A stretch of 5,188 bases of DNA from Deltaproteobacteria bacterium. GTDB lineage: Bacteria; Bdellovibrionota_B; Oligoflexia; Oligoflexales; Bog-1112. The notes below the pieces were generated by a model. The model saw only the letters and a program-made list of their open reading frames with translations. It was not told where the DNA came from and made no database searches. This document shows, piece after piece, positions 1 through 4,891 of this stretch; the first letter of the stretch is position 1, and each line of letters begins with the position of its first letter. A program made the translations under genes and the position numbers. Location: positions 1-5,188 of the forward strand of contig JACPKR010000075.1 of NCBI GenBank assembly GCA_016186945.1, given 5' to 3'.

Positions 1-1
1 C

Positions 2-232
2 GCTATCCGAAAACTTTGGGCCATGCAGGGTCTAAGAAAACAATTCGGCACAGACGTTCTCGACAAGGCCGCCCAGGGAGCAAGCTCGTTTCGAGACCTC
101 AAGCAGAGATCAAAATATATCAAAGCCGATCTAAACCAGCAAATGTCAGTTGGAGTTAGCAGAAGCAAGGAGGGGTGCAGGGGAACCTTCGTAGAGGGTG
201 CCCCTGCGTTCAGCCTTGCAAGTTACCACTGA
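2..232 (+). CDS. C-terminal fragment of an unrecognised protein (5' end outside window)
   Basis: The frame is open from base 2 to a TGA at 230-232. An internal ATG at 23 has no convincing ribosome binding site, so this is read as the tail of a gene that begins before the window. The visible 76 residues are basic and hydrophilic, with a possible helical stretch IRKLWAMQGLRKQFGTDVLDKAA, and no membrane segment. The pattern L..L...FG...L..A....SSFRDLK faintly recalls the extreme C-terminus of IS21-type (IstA) transposases, but this is too weak for a functional call. The last 25 or so residues are encoded by a palindrome (about 169-208) similar to one in the downstream non-coding repeat, so the natural C-terminus may have been replaced or extended by repeat DNA. 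The reading frame itself is uncertain because only 77 codons, including the stop, are visible. Confidence 0.4.
   Translation, partial: AIRKLWAMQGLRKQFGTDVLDKAAQGASSFRDLKQRSKYIKADLNQQMSVGVSRSKEGCRGTFVEGAPAFSLASYH
169..208. repeat. Palindrome related to the 367-411 hairpin
   Basis: GCAGGGG (177-183) pairs perfectly with CCCCTGC (201-207), and the inner ACC/GGT can extend the stem. The left arm 169-189 matches 367-387 at 18 of 21 positions (shared core AGGGGAAC), so the two are probably copies of one repeat. It lies inside the end of the partial reading frame. No T-tract follows, so it is not an obvious intrinsic terminator. Confidence 0.5.
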
Positions 233-269
233 CTTGCATTAGAAGCTATTTCATAAATGATGGCTTCTA
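217..269. repeat. Two short inverted repeats after the first reading frame
   Basis: TGCAAGT (217-223) pairs with ACTTGCA (232-238) across an 8-nt loop and spans the stop codon at 230-232. Next, TAGAAGC (240-246) pairs with GCTTCTA (263-269), with an inner TCAT/ATGA match. Neither has a following T-run. They could be 3'-end structures or remnants of repeat DNA; no function can be assigned. Confidence 0.35.
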
Positions 270-275
270 TAGTAT

Positions 276-429
276 TCAAGATAATTAATTTGGGGACAAA
301 CTTTTTGAAAAAAGTTCTTTCCCCAAGCCCCTTTTTAAAAACTTCAATATTTAAAGTTTTTTGGGGGGAGGTGTGGAGGGGAACTTTTTTTCAAAAAAGG
401 TCCCCTCCACAAATTCTTTTTCTCAAAGA
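276..429. repeat. AT-rich composite palindromic element with three hairpins (candidate second miniature element)
   Basis: Three inverted repeats lie side by side. The first pairs GGGGA (292-296) with TCCCC (320-324) around AACTTTTT/AAAAAGTT (299-306/309-316). The second pairs CCCC (328-331) with GGGG (363-366) around AAAAACTT/AAGTTTTT (337-344/354-361). The third is 372-411. The block is bracketed by a 9-bp direct repeat CTATAGTAT (267-275 and 430-438), a possible target duplication. The outer ends are only weakly inverted-repeat-like. No credible protein is encoded in either strand. It fills most of the gap before the glycosyltransferase pair. Mobility is inferred from the flanking repeat, which could be chance in AT-rich DNA. 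Confidence 0.45.
372..420 (+). terminator. Strong hairpin with trailing T-tract, possible intrinsic terminator
   Basis: TGTGGAGGGGA (372-382) pairs perfectly with TCCCCTCCACA (401-411). After one mismatch the stem continues as C-TTTTTT/AAAAAA-G, leaving almost no loop. ATTCTTTTTC follows on the plus strand, giving a terminator-like shape for transcription entering from the left; the minus-strand side has no U-run. It lies 39 bp upstream of the glycosyltransferase start, so it could insulate that gene from upstream transcription. It may equally be just one arm of the palindromic repeat. Confidence 0.4.
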
Positions 430-430
430 C

Positions 431-436
431 TATAGT
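431..436 (+). promoter_or_regulatory. Weak candidate -10 box upstream of the glycosyltransferase pair
   Basis: TATAGT matches the sigma-70 -10 consensus at 5 of 6 positions and lies 14-35 bases before the possible start codons. No recognisable -35 hexamer stands at the right distance; that position is occupied by the hairpin arm. This is the only promoter-like motif close to the pair and is offered with low confidence. Confidence 0.2.
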
Positions 437-449
437 ATCATAGGATAAA

Positions 450-1244
450 TTGAGCAGCATGAGAGAGAATATGACGGAGAGCATTCCTTTAAGTGCAATC
501 ATTATCACACTCAACGAGGAGGGTTCCCTTCGCCGTTGTCTGGAAAGTTTGCCACCTTGTGAAATCATCGTAGTTGACTCAGGCAGCTCTGACAGAACCT
601 TGGAAATTGCGAAACAATGGGGAGCTTCTGTCTATCTCCGTGATTTTGACAACTACGCAGCACAAAAAAACTTTGCGGTCAGTAAAGCAACACGTCCGTG
701 GGTCTTATCTGTAGATGCTGATGAGGTGTTGGATGAGACCTTGCGCACATCTATTAAGAAAATCACGGGAACAAAACACCCGTCTTGCGAGGGTTATCGA
801 GTGAGGCGCTCTCTCGTTTTTATGGGAAGAAAGTTGCGTTTCGGCAAAGCCAGGGATGAACCTTTGAGGTTGTTTCGAAACGGATCCGCGAAGTTTGTGG
901 ACGAAATTCATGAGAAAGTTAACATTGAGGGCGCTGTGAAAACCCTGGCCGGGGAAATCCTTCATTATAGCTATGAGAACTTGGATGATTATTTTTCTCG
1001 GTTCAATCTCTATACACACAAAATTGCATGGCAGCACTATAAGCAAAAAGTGAAAGTTCCCATCTTCAAACATATAGTCCGCCCGTGGTTTGAATTTACA
1101 TATAGGTATTTTTTTCGCCTGGGATTTTTGGATGGATTTGCAGGGTACAGTTATGCGTTGATCAGCAGCCTTTATGCTTTTGTGAAATATGAAAAATTGA
1201 GAGAATTGTATTTGATGGACAAGGTGTCAGAGAGTGGCAGATAA
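450..1244 (+). CDS. Family 2 glycosyltransferase, WaaE/KdtX-like (LPS core type)
   Basis: A GT-A fold, nucleotide-sugar-dependent glycosyltransferase, probably acting at the cytoplasmic face of the inner membrane on a lipopolysaccharide core or similar surface glycan. In the 264-residue reading, the GT2 start motif SAIIITLNEE is at 15-24, VVDSGSSDRT follows with Asp43, and the metal-binding D89-A-D91 is in SVDADEVLDE. The IHEKV motif and the C-terminal FLDGFAGYSYALISSLYAFVKYEKL segment are characteristic of WaaE-type enzymes. Length is normal for the family. The start is uncertain. TTG450 has AGGA (442-445) four bases upstream. ATG459 has poor spacing. ATG471 follows a purine-rich GAGAGAGA and begins MTESIPLSAIII, which suits the family well. 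The end overlaps the next gene by 11 bp, so translation is probably coupled. Family assignment is firm; the sugar donor and acceptor are not known. Confidence 0.9.
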   Translation: MSSMRENMTESIPLSAIIITLNEEGSLRRCLESLPPCEIIVVDSGSSDRTLEIAKQWGASVYLRDFDNYAAQKNFAVSKATRPWVLSVDADEVLDETLRTSIKKITGTKHPSCEGYRVRRSLVFMGRKLRFGKARDEPLRLFRNGSAKFVDEIHEKVNIEGAVKTLAGEILHYSYENLDDYFSRFNLYTHKIAWQHYKQKVKVPIFKHIVRPWFEFTYRYFFRLGFLDGFAGYSYALISSLYAFVKYEKLRELYLMDKVSESGR

Positions 1245-2292
1245 AACAGTCTGGCATTTGCTTTCCAACCGATGGAATAGCGCCATAACTGAGTATGCAT
1301 TGAGTGCCGCCTGTGCGTTTGAGACTGCGGGGGCTCATTCGATTTTCTCACCTTTGATTGGGTCACCTGCTGAAAAACGAGCAAGAGGGAGAGGTCTGGA
1401 AACCGTTCCGGTTGAAAGTTTTTCACTAGCGTCTATCCCTCGTCTGAATACGTTTCTTAAAGAAAGAGCACCTCATAAAGTTTTCCTTTACGGGGGGCCC
1501 GAGACGTTTCTTGCTCGGTTCTTACACCGGAAAGGTCTAATTCGGTTTTATGGGCAGGAAGTGAACTCTACAATTTACCGGATTCCCCATTTTTTTGAGA
1601 TGTCTACCCGACATCTTGAAACACTTCTGGTTCCCAATCAGGTGATTTTCAATCGGTTGAACTCTTTAGCGCCACGTCGAGCAGTAACAAAAATCACTTT
1701 GGGTCTTGAAGTTCCTAAGTTTCGGAATCAGGAACGAAATAACGAGATTGTAATTGTTGGCAGACTTGATCCTGTGAAAGGGCATGAGCGAGCGATTCAA
1801 ATCTTTGCCAAGCTCCTAAGTTTGCGGGGACAAGATCGGGTACGGCCTTGTCTGCATGTAGTTGGGCAAGCCGCGAATCTTAGCGTCGAAGCAGTCAAAT
1901 CATGTGCGAAGCGATACGGGTTAAAATGGGGAGAGGAAATTAAGCTGACGGAGACCAGGGTTCACAATATTGCGGAACTTATGTCTAAGGCGTCGGTGGG
2001 GATGATCTCTAGCCTCGGTTCTGAACAGATTTGCCGCGTAGCTCAGGAATTCCTACTCGTCGGAACGCCGGTTTTCGTTTCGGGAGCAGGGGCGACGGAG
2101 GAAGTTTTGTTTGACGGAGCAGGAGGAAGCTACCGCGGTGAAAATGATGAGAATGCGGCAGGAAAGCTTGGAAACTTGTTTGACGTAAGCTACGAGGAAT
2201 CGTCCATTGTCCGGCAGGAACGTTCAAGACAGGCGAGCGAACGTTTCTCTTTAGAGGTCATGGGTAGACAGCTCGTCGATCTTATTTCGTAA
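1234..2292 (+). CDS. GT4-like (GT-B fold) glycosyltransferase
   Basis: A 352-residue retaining-type glycosyltransferase, probably in the same glycan pathway as the preceding gene. The N-terminal half is divergent. The C-terminal donor-binding domain shows VGRLDPVKGH at 175-184, the usual start of the second Rossmann domain, and an E-x7-E motif (Glu264 and Glu272 in SEQICRVAQEF), followed by GTPVFVSGAGATEEVL. No signal peptide or membrane helix is visible, so it should be cytoplasmic or peripheral. The GTG start at 1234 lies inside the end of the preceding gene, with AAGGTG at 1221-1226 as ribosome binding site seven bases upstream. The stop TAA (2290-2292) is formed by the last base pairs of the coding sequence and the first four bases (GTAA) of the inserted miniature element. 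The empty site also read TCG TAA here, so the protein end is unchanged by the insertion. Substrate cannot be inferred. Confidence 0.85.
   Translation: MADKTVWHLLSNRWNSAITEYALSAACAFETAGAHSIFSPLIGSPAEKRARGRGLETVPVESFSLASIPRLNTFLKERAPHKVFLYGGPETFLARFLHRKGLIRFYGQEVNSTIYRIPHFFEMSTRHLETLLVPNQVIFNRLNSLAPRRAVTKITLGLEVPKFRNQERNNEIVIVGRLDPVKGHERAIQIFAKLLSLRGQDRVRPCLHVVGQAANLSVEAVKSCAKRYGLKWGEEIKLTETRVHNIAELMSKASVGMISSLGSEQICRVAQEFLLVGTPVFVSGAGATEEVLFDGAGGSYRGENDENAAGKLGNLFDVSYEESSIVRQERSRQASERFSLEVMGRQLVDLIS
2281..2288. repeat. Left 8-bp target site duplication of element copy 1
   Basis: CTTATTTC directly precedes the element and recurs at 2435-2442 directly after it. It encodes the last two sense codons of the glycosyltransferase plus two bases. 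Confidence 0.8.
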
Positions 2293-2434
2293 TGCGTAAG
2301 CCACTTGGGGCAAATAGGGAGAGGGGGGTTTGGGGGGGCGAGGGAACCGTCGCTCCCCCAAGGGATTGCTTGGAGGAACCAGCTGCGCAGTTTCCTCCAA
2401 ACCACCTCCTTGCCCCAAGTGGCTTACGCATTAC
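2289..2434. mobile_element. MITE-like palindromic element, copy 1 (146 bp, intact ends)
   Basis: Perfect 25-bp terminal inverted repeats (2289-2313 and 2410-2434; tip GTAATGCGTAAGC) enclose two internal hairpins: TTGGGGGGGCGA/TCGCTCCCCCAA (2330-2341/2350-2361, one wobble) and TTGGAGGAA/TTCCTCCAA (2370-2378/2392-2400) around CTGCGCAG. The inner flanks of the terminal repeats are also partly complementary, so the element can fold as a three-way junction. Perfect 8-bp direct repeats abut both ends. It encodes no plausible protein, so it would depend on a transposase elsewhere. IS families making 8-bp duplications include ISL3, IS66, IS256 and IS1595 types, but I cannot assign one. It lies exactly between two convergent genes, where its folding could also limit read-through. 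Confidence 0.85.
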
Positions 2435-2442
2435 CTTATTTC
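2435..2442. repeat. Right 8-bp target site duplication of element copy 1
   Basis: The second CTTATTTC. On the minus strand it contains the TAA stop (2438-2436) of the FtsK-like gene. The following GTAA (2443-2446) belongs to the original target and happens to match the element tip. Confidence 0.8.
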
Positions 2443-2963
2443 GTAAATACCTTTCGTTGCACGAGCAGGATGAATCCAATTAAACAGAACATCGAAGCAA
2501 GTGTAAGGGCGCCCCATGTGCCCAGTGGGGAGTATAGCGTCTTGTCGAGAGAAAGTCCGAAAACTCCCAGTGTTGAGATTCTATACCCTTTGTACTGAAT
2601 TGATGTAAGACCAAGTGCAAGGAGGTGGAGGAGTCCCATATAAAGAAATAGAGGAGCTAAAAGGGACCCAAGGAAAGCTGTGAACGACAATTTTTTTCGC
2701 ACGAGTCTGACGCCCATGAGTATAAACGGTAGGGGAAGAAGAAGTGCGCCTACCCCCGTATAGAAGAGTAGAAAGCCGCTAACTTGTGCACCGACCTTCC
2801 CAGCCAAATTTTGGCTAGCCAAATTTTGGATTGCTTGAGGTGGGTACGTTGCTGAATTAATAGCGGGGTCGAGAGGATGATAACTGAACAGGGCAATACA
2901 GTAGAGGGTTACGAAGCCTAACACGATGACTAGGACGGCGTCACTTAGGTACGAGCGGGACAT
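2436..2963 (-). CDS. Stand-alone FtsK-type N-terminal four-helix membrane protein
   Basis: An inner-membrane protein of 175 residues resembling the FtsK/SpoIIIE 4TM domain. It shows helix 1 (DAVLVIVLGFVTLYCIALFSY), the characteristic loop SYHPLDPAINSA...LAGKVGAQVS, helices 2 and 3, the GVFGLSLDKTLYSPLGTWGA loop, helix 4 and a short basic tail (QRKVFTK). In FtsK this domain anchors the translocase at the septum and is followed by a linker and ATPase motor; here the frame stops after helix 4, with no linker or motor. The start at 2963 is chosen because AGGAGAG (2978-2972) lies eight bases upstream. An alternative ATG at 3017 overlaps the esterase stop as TGATG and adds 18 residues, but lacks a ribosome binding site. 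The stop lies in the target duplication of copy 1 and predates that insertion. It may be an anchor of unknown function or the product of an older truncation of an ftsK gene. Confidence 0.75.
   Translation of the reverse strand: MSRSYLSDAVLVIVLGFVTLYCIALFSYHPLDPAINSATYPPQAIQNLASQNLAGKVGAQVSGFLLFYTGVGALLLPLPFILMGVRLVRKKLSFTAFLGSLLAPLFLYMGLLHLLALGLTSIQYKGYRISTLGVFGLSLDKTLYSPLGTWGALTLASMFCLIGFILLVQRKVFTK
2802..2831 (-). repeat. In-frame 15-bp tandem duplication in the FtsK-like gene
   Basis: AGCCAAATTTTGGCT (2802-2816) is followed at once by AGCCAAATTTTGGAT (2817-2831), 14 of 15 bases identical. On the coding strand this gives QNLAS-QNLAG, a five-residue repeat in the loop between helices 1 and 2, just before GKVGAQ. 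It looks like a slippage-type insertion and keeps the frame. Confidence 0.75.
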
Positions 2964-3016
2964 GGGGAGTTCTCTCCTGGCTGCGTTTGCTTGCTTGAAA
3001 AGCTCTACGCCACCCA

Positions 3017-4084
3017 TCAGGGGACATTTTCAACCGACTGTCCGGAGATGAGGTCACCGAGCCATCCATGGAATGATTGTCCGGCCTTCGCGGTGGAATA
3101 GAGGCGATCAAAGGGCAATATACAGTGATCTTCTCCCGAAGCGACAAAAAAATTGTAGTTCTTGTGCAAGTAGGCCAGGGTGTGCATCGTGTATTGAAAA
3201 TTTTCAGACCATCGAATGGGATCTCCGCCTAGCTGTTGTATGTAGGATCGTTGAACGCTGTCATTGACGGACGTATACTGAGAGAACCTGATGTCAGGGT
3301 ATTGGTCGCCTAGGGTTTTGTAAAGGGAGGCCATGTGGAACTTCCTGACATCGACCTCAATTGGATTCATGGTGGGAAGCCATTCAGGTAGCGATGCCGT
3401 GAAATTCCACAAAGGGTTTACTGTCGGAAAGAAGTCTTCTGTAATGGTATTTGAAGAGCTATCCGACAAATGAACCAGCGGCGTCGAAGGGAACATCGCA
3501 CGAATATGGGGAACCCAAAAAATAGCACCAAAGCCTCCTGCGCTGCATCCTGTAACAAAGACTCTTTTCGGAGTATGAATATGTTCCTGAATCCAGCTAA
3601 AAACGGCTCTCGTGTTGACGGCACCTCGGTGTTTAACAACGAAGTTTGACCCATCCTCTTTTGTATATGTTTTATCTTTTGATCCCCAGTGCAGGTCTCC
3701 CGTGCAGTACGGGATCAGTATATGATGCCAGTCCTTGATGGGGTTGCGGGTATCTTTTTTCTCATAGATTCCCCTCAATCGGTTCTTCTTGATATCCTCT
3801 CTAAGTCCTTCTAAGGAATCTACGAAGCTTGCGGAGCCTGGCGAACACGTTTCTGCGTTCCAGCAAACGCCACCACCGTAAAAGTCTACAACGACTTGAT
3901 CAACTTTTCCTGGAAATACAAAGAAAGAATATTCACCTCCCCTGGCGCAGGCACTTTCTCCACCTGTTTTGATTTCGTTCCACCTTTGGGGCAACTCGGA
4001 AAGCGATGTTAGGACATCGGCAGCAGAGAGGAAATTTGCGTAAAAAACCCAGGACCAGACTGCTATAAAAGCCAACGACCGCAT
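3017..4084 (-). CDS. Exported pectinacetylesterase/Notum-family serine hydrolase
   Basis: A predicted 355-residue alpha/beta-hydrolase that removes acyl groups by a Ser-Asp-His mechanism. Family members include plant pectin acetylesterases and animal Notum; bacterial substrates are mostly unknown. Residues 1-21 look like a signal peptide (only Arg2 in the basic region, then a hydrophobic stretch ending LSAA), so it is probably periplasmic or secreted. YGGGVCW (69-75) gives the oxyanion-hole region and GCSAGG (179-184) carries Ser181. Asp275 in VNDSVQ and His320 in GEDHC fit the other triad positions by spacing. The ATG at 4084 is chosen because it begins the signal peptide and lies about 30 bases after a strong promoter. 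The frame is open upstream to 4216, but that extension is repeat DNA and precedes the likely transcription start. The stop TGA touches the upstream alternative ATG of the FtsK-like gene, suggesting co-transcription. Confidence 0.85.
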   Translation of the reverse strand: MRSLAFIAVWSWVFYANFLSAADVLTSLSELPQRWNEIKTGGESACARGGEYSFFVFPGKVDQVVVDFYGGGVCWNAETCSPGSASFVDSLEGLREDIKKNRLRGIYEKKDTRNPIKDWHHILIPYCTGDLHWGSKDKTYTKEDGSNFVVKHRGAVNTRAVFSWIQEHIHTPKRVFVTGCSAGGFGAIFWVPHIRAMFPSTPLVHLSDSSSNTITEDFFPTVNPLWNFTASLPEWLPTMNPIEVDVRKFHMASLYKTLGDQYPDIRFSQYTSVNDSVQRSYIQQLGGDPIRWSENFQYTMHTLAYLHKNYNFFVASGEDHCILPFDRLYSTAKAGQSFHGWLGDLISGQSVENVP

Positions 4085-4120
4085 AATTAGATCCGATGTA
4101 TTTTTTGGATATTTGAAAAA

Positions 4121-4149
4121 AGTATAGAAGTCTGATTGGATTTTGTCAA
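4121..4149 (-). promoter_or_regulatory. Sigma-70-type promoter for the esterase and FtsK-like genes
   Basis: On the minus strand TTGACA (4149-4144, perfect -35) is followed after exactly 17 bases by TATACT (4126-4121, 5 of 6 to the -10 consensus). Transcription would begin near 4114, leaving a leader of about 30 bases before ATG 4084, with GGAT as a weak ribosome binding site. This is the best promoter in the window. The -35 box overlaps the tip of the broken miniature element (GTCAATGCG on the plus strand). Confidence 0.75.
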
Positions 4150-4217
4150 TGCGGCAAGGAGGCGGTCGTGTGGCAAGGAGGTGGTTTGGAGGAAACTGCG
4201 CAGCTGGTTCCTCCAAG
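4145..4217 (-). mobile_element. Broken, inverted copy of the MITE-like element (copy 3)
   Basis: Bases 4172-4217 are a perfect 46-bp reverse-complement match to 2369-2414 of copy 1, including the complete TTGGAGGAA hairpin. It shares the copy 1 variant (TTTCC) rather than the copy 2 variant (GTTCC). Before it, GGCAAGGAGGCGG (4153-4165) is a second, shorter copy of the same inner segment. GTCAATGCG (4145-4153) resembles the tip GTAATGCG with one inserted base, so most of the terminal repeat seems deleted. The other half of the element and any target duplication are absent. The surviving hairpin lies 15 bases after the OsmC-like stop codon and may act as a 3'-end structure for that transcript, though no U-tract follows. 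Confidence 0.7.
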
Positions 4218-4231
4218 ACTATCTTTCTTTG

Positions 4232-4672
4232 TTATGTAAATTTAGCCTCACCTGAGCCGATTTCCTTTTCATTCAAAAACACTTTATACGAGATCGGTAC
4301 GGCCTTGACGATCATCGCACTTACGCCACAATATTTCGTTTGGGACAATTCAACTGATTCCAAAACGAGATCGGGGTCCATATCGCCTACGAATTGGAAA
4401 ACAAGTGCTACGTCTTTAAAAACAGACGGGGTGACTCCTTCCGTTGGAATGACATTTGTCAGGACAGAAAATGATTCAAGTGCTTGTTTATACTTTCTCA
4501 AATAAGCCACCGCATCCATGCCGCTGCATGAGGCTATCCCCATGGCAAGCAGCTCCTTGGGGGTAAACCCTTCCCCCCCACCGATTGGTTTTTTCGCATC
4601 GATCGCGACCCTGTGTTCTCCAAGTTCCCCAGTAAATTGCATTTTGTCTTGCCAGACGATTTTTGTCTGCAT
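4232..4672 (-). CDS. OsmC/Ohr-superfamily protein (YhfA-like subgroup)
   Basis: A 146-residue cytoplasmic protein of the OsmC fold, whose members act as thiol-dependent peroxidases on organic hydroperoxides or as related redox proteins. The two conserved cysteines are present: Cys49 in GIASCSGMD at the start of the central helix, and Cys115 in SQTKYCGVSAM. FTPKELLAMGIASC is the usual lead-in to the first cysteine. Length is normal and no signal peptide is seen. The start at ATG 4672 has GGAAGGAG (4685-4678) five bases upstream; a TTG at 4687 overlaps that site and is rejected. YhfA-like members often have unclear substrates, so peroxidase activity is likely but not certain. Element copy 2 lies 33 bp upstream and may have altered its promoter. 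The downstream esterase has its own promoter, so the gene need not share an operon with it. Confidence 0.88.
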   Translation of the reverse strand: MQTKIVWQDKMQFTGELGEHRVAIDAKKPIGGGEGFTPKELLAMGIASCSGMDAVAYLRKYKQALESFSVLTNVIPTEGVTPSVFKDVALVFQFVGDMDPDLVLESVELSQTKYCGVSAMIVKAVPISYKVFLNEKEIGSGEAKFT

Positions 4673-4697
4673 ATTCACTCCTTCCAAAATATAGAGA

Positions 4698-4705
4698 AAT
4701 TATCT
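4698..4705. repeat. Left 8-bp target site duplication of element copy 2
   Basis: AATTATCT precedes the element tip and recurs at 4850-4857. On the minus strand it reads AGATAATT, which contains GATAAT, a 5 of 6 match to a -10 box facing the OsmC-like gene. Confidence 0.8.
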
Positions 4706-4849
4706 GTAATGCGTAAGCCACTTGGGGCAAATAGGGAGAGGGGGGTTTGGGGGGGCGAGGGAAGCGTCGCCTCCCCCGGATTTCTTGGAGGAACCAGCTG
4801 CGCAGGTTCCTCCAAACCACCTCCTTGCCCCAAATGCCTTACGGGTTAC
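4706..4849. mobile_element. MITE-like palindromic element, copy 2 (144 bp)
   Basis: The first 58 bases are identical to those of copy 1 (2289-2346). The right end has diverged: its 25-bp terminal repeat (4825-4849) mismatches the left one at four positions, while GTAA/TTAC tips are kept. Internal hairpins are conserved: GGCGA/TCGCC flanked by G-run/C-run (4749-4777), and a perfect 11-bp TTGGAGGAACC/GGTTCCTCCAA stem (4785-4795/4805-4815). Perfect 8-bp duplications flank it. It has no coding capacity. It is in the same orientation as copy 1 and lies in the 5' region of the OsmC-like gene. Confidence 0.85.
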
Positions 4850-4857
4850 AATTATCT
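4850..4857. repeat. Right 8-bp target site duplication of element copy 2
   Basis: The second AATTATCT, directly after the TTAC tip. Confidence 0.8.
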
Positions 4858-4891
4858 TATCTTGGGGGCCTCCTAAAGTGAAAAAACGAAA

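Noticed and set aside
705-1073. 122-codon minus-strand frame inside the GT2 gene
   Set aside because: It is a shadow of a well-supported gene, with no ribosome binding site and no recognisable domain.
2292-2598. Overlapping small open frames across element copy 1 (both strands)
   Set aside because: They translate the palindrome (G-rich repeats giving GQIGRGGFGG) and the opposite strand of the FtsK-like gene. No ribosome binding sites or family features.
2436-3017. Truncation of the FtsK-like gene by element copy 1
   Set aside because: The stop codon is part of the duplicated target, so it was present before the insertion; the next base of the empty site leads into the glycosyltransferase gene, not an FtsK motor.
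4085-4216. N-terminal extension of the esterase starting MEEPAAQFPPNHLLA
   Set aside because: These 44 codons are the broken element plus the promoter region; the same peptide appears wherever the element is translated. The promoter at 4149-4121 places transcription start downstream, and the signal peptide begins at 4084.
4232-4672. OsmC-like start at TTG 4687
   Set aside because: That codon overlaps the GGAAGGAG ribosome binding site serving ATG 4672, and the added residues are not family-like.
2289-4849. CRISPR array or phage attachment sites
   Set aside because: The repeats are 144-146 bp palindromes 2.3 kb apart with individual 8-bp duplications, not short regularly spaced repeats, and no integrase or cas gene is present.
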